Assembly (NCBI GenBank): GCA_003158495.1
Contig: PMJT01000238.1
Location: forward strand, 25,343-39,539
Origin: Chloroflexota bacterium
GTDB lineage: Bacteria; Chloroflexota; Limnocylindria; Limnocylindrales; CSP1-4
Length of the DNA: 14,197 nt
Direction: 5' to 3'
Shown here: one piece after another, positions 13,199 through 14,197 of the stretch
Numbering within the stretch: the stretch's first letter is position 1
Layout of the letters: every line of letters begins with the position of its first letter
The notes under the pieces: model-generated
The model's input: only the letters and a program-made list of their open reading frames with translations
Told to the model about the DNA's origin: nothing
The model's database searches: none
Translations under genes and position numbers: made by a program

Positions 13199-14197
13199 AT
13201 GGGCACTAAAGACGGAGACGCAGGCCGTCCGCCGACGGTGATCGCGACAGCCGCGGCCGGCGCGCCGGCCGCCAACGGAGCCGGCACCCAAGAGCGCATC
13301 AACCACATGCCGGGCGCCGGCACGGCGCAGGCCGAGGCGATCAGCGCCGGTCGCCGCGAGATGCTCAGCGATGCCACTCGCAACCAGATCAGGAGCCTGG
13401 CCGAGCGCGGTGTCAAGCGGCCGCGGATCGGTGCCGACGCCGTCTGTGAAGCCCTCTTGCGCCAGGGCGTGAACGTCTTCTTCGGCTATCCCGGCGGCGT
13501 CGTCCTGCCCTTCTACGACGTCCTCGGCGACTACCCGGAGCTGCGCCACATCCTCGTCCGCCACGAACAGGGCGGGGCCCATGCCGCCGAGGGCTATGCC
13601 CGCGCCACCGGCAAAGTGGGTGTCTGTCTCGGCACGTCGGGTCCCGGCGCCACGAACCTGGTTACCGGCATCGGCGACGCCATGCTGGACTCCGTGCCGA
13701 TTGTCGCCATCACCGGCAACGTCGTCGCCTCGCTGCTCGGCAAGGACGCCTTCCAGGAAATCGACATAACCGGCATCACGCTGGCCTGCACCAAGCACAA
13801 CTACCTGGTCCGCGATGCCAACGACATCCCGCGGGTCTTCGCCGAGGCCTTCCACATCGCCCGGACCGGGCGCCCGGGACCCGTCCACATCGACCTGACC
13901 AAGGACGCGCTGATGGGCGCCTGCACGACCGAAGCGCCAGTCACGGTCGATCTGCCGGGGTTCAAGCCCAACCTGGACGGCAACTACCGCCAGATCAAGC
14001 TCGCGGCCCAGGAGATCGCCCAGGCCGAACGTCCCGTCATCCTGGCCGGCCACGGCGTCCTGATCGCCGATGCGACAGAGGAACTGCGCCAGTTCGCCGA
14101 AAAGGCCCAGATACCCGTCGCCCACACGCTCCTGGGTGTGAGCGCGATGGACGAGACGCATCCGCTCAGCCTGGGCTTCGTGGGCATGCACGGCTGG
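13199..14197 (+). CDS. ilvB: Acetolactate synthase large subunit (3' truncated by window)
   Basis: The first 333 residues are visible, and the frame is still open at the last base. The enzyme is ThDP-dependent and condenses two pyruvates to acetolactate, or pyruvate with 2-oxobutyrate, at the start of valine, leucine and isoleucine synthesis. Family motifs appear in order: FGYPGGVVLPFYD (95-107), RHEQGGAHAAEGYAR (121-135) with catalytic Glu123, GTSGPGATNLVTGI (145-158), PIVAITGNV (167-175), GKDAFQEIDITGI (181-193) and TKHNYLV (198-204). The middle domain begins near residue 270. Residues 1-76 are a polar, Ala/Gly-rich extension longer than in typical IlvB proteins. An in-frame Met at 37 lacks a good ribosome-binding site. 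Residues 329-333 read GMHGW where many homologues read GMHG followed by a small residue. The gene lies behind a strong terminator with no clear promoter of its own. Confidence 0.93.
   Translation, partial: MGTKDGDAGRPPTVIATAAAGAPAANGAGTQERINHMPGAGTAQAEAISAGRREMLSDATRNQIRSLAERGVKRPRIGADAVCEALLRQGVNVFFGYPGGVVLPFYDVLGDYPELRHILVRHEQGGAHAAEGYARATGKVGVCLGTSGPGATNLVTGIGDAMLDSVPIVAITGNVVASLLGKDAFQEIDITGITLACTKHNYLVRDANDIPRVFAEAFHIARTGRPGPVHIDLTKDALMGACTTEAPVTVDLPGFKPNLDGNYRQIKLAAQEIAQAERPVILAGHGVLIADATEELRQFAEKAQIPVAHTLLGVSAMDETHPLSLGFVGMHGW

Noticed and set aside
12792..13241. Open frame of 149 codons on the plus strand
   Set aside because: It crosses the intrinsic terminator and enters ilvB in another frame. 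Its composition is Ser/Pro/Arg-rich, and the 68-residue frame has the better ribosome-binding site and codon use.
1..14197. CRISPR arrays, insertion sequences, phage or toxin-antitoxin genes
   Set aside because: No regularly spaced repeats, transposase or integrase motifs, terminal inverted repeats or toxin-like gene pairs were seen. The window reads as ordinary metabolic DNA.

Overview
The window reads as a high-GC bacterial chromosome segment. All convincing genes lie on the + strand, and codons end mostly in G or C. The Thr/Ala/Pro-rich linker after a lipoprotein cysteine, the MMPL transporter, the Leloir-independent GlcNAc genes and the ROK-type control would fit a soil or aquatic Chloroflexota (for example the Limnocylindria-like lineages) or a high-GC actinobacterium. 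I favour Chloroflexota, but this is an impression from protein style, not a placement.

Layout: (1) 1-1626, the C-terminal part of an MMPL/RND-type membrane transporter, cut by the window start. (2) 1627-1925, an intergenic control region. Two tandem copies of a 23-bp symmetrical element (CTTTG-N13-CAAAG) lie 35 bp apart just before a ROK-family repressor gene. (3) 1926-12620, an apparent single operon for uptake and breakdown of an N-acetylglucosamine disaccharide, probably chitobiose-like: ROK repressor, lipoprotein solute-binding protein, two ABC permeases, cytoplasmic GH3 beta-N-acetylglucosaminidase (NagZ type), SIS-type glucosamine-6-phosphate deaminase, NagA deacetylase, a UPF0309-type SIS protein and a ROK-like sugar kinase with a large N-terminal domain. 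Five consecutive gene junctions from the first permease to the UPF0309 gene are 4-base stop/start overlaps, which indicates strong translational coupling. (4) 12621-13198, a spacer holding a probable 68-residue small protein gene, a textbook intrinsic terminator (13112-13139) and a second perfect hairpin. (5) 13199-14197, the start of an acetolactate synthase large-subunit gene (ilvB), cut by the window end.

How the operon works (inferred from families): the binding protein and permeases import the disaccharide. They probably use an ATPase encoded elsewhere, since none is present here. The GH3 enzyme splits the sugar in the cytoplasm, the ROK-like kinase would make GlcNAc-6-phosphate, NagA removes acetate to give glucosamine-6-phosphate, and the SIS deaminase yields fructose-6-phosphate and ammonia. 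The ROK repressor probably senses an intermediate and acts on the paired operators.

The parts with least precedent are the UPF0309 SIS protein embedded between nagA and the kinase, the kinase itself, the paired operators, and the terminator placed only about 60 bases before ilvB.
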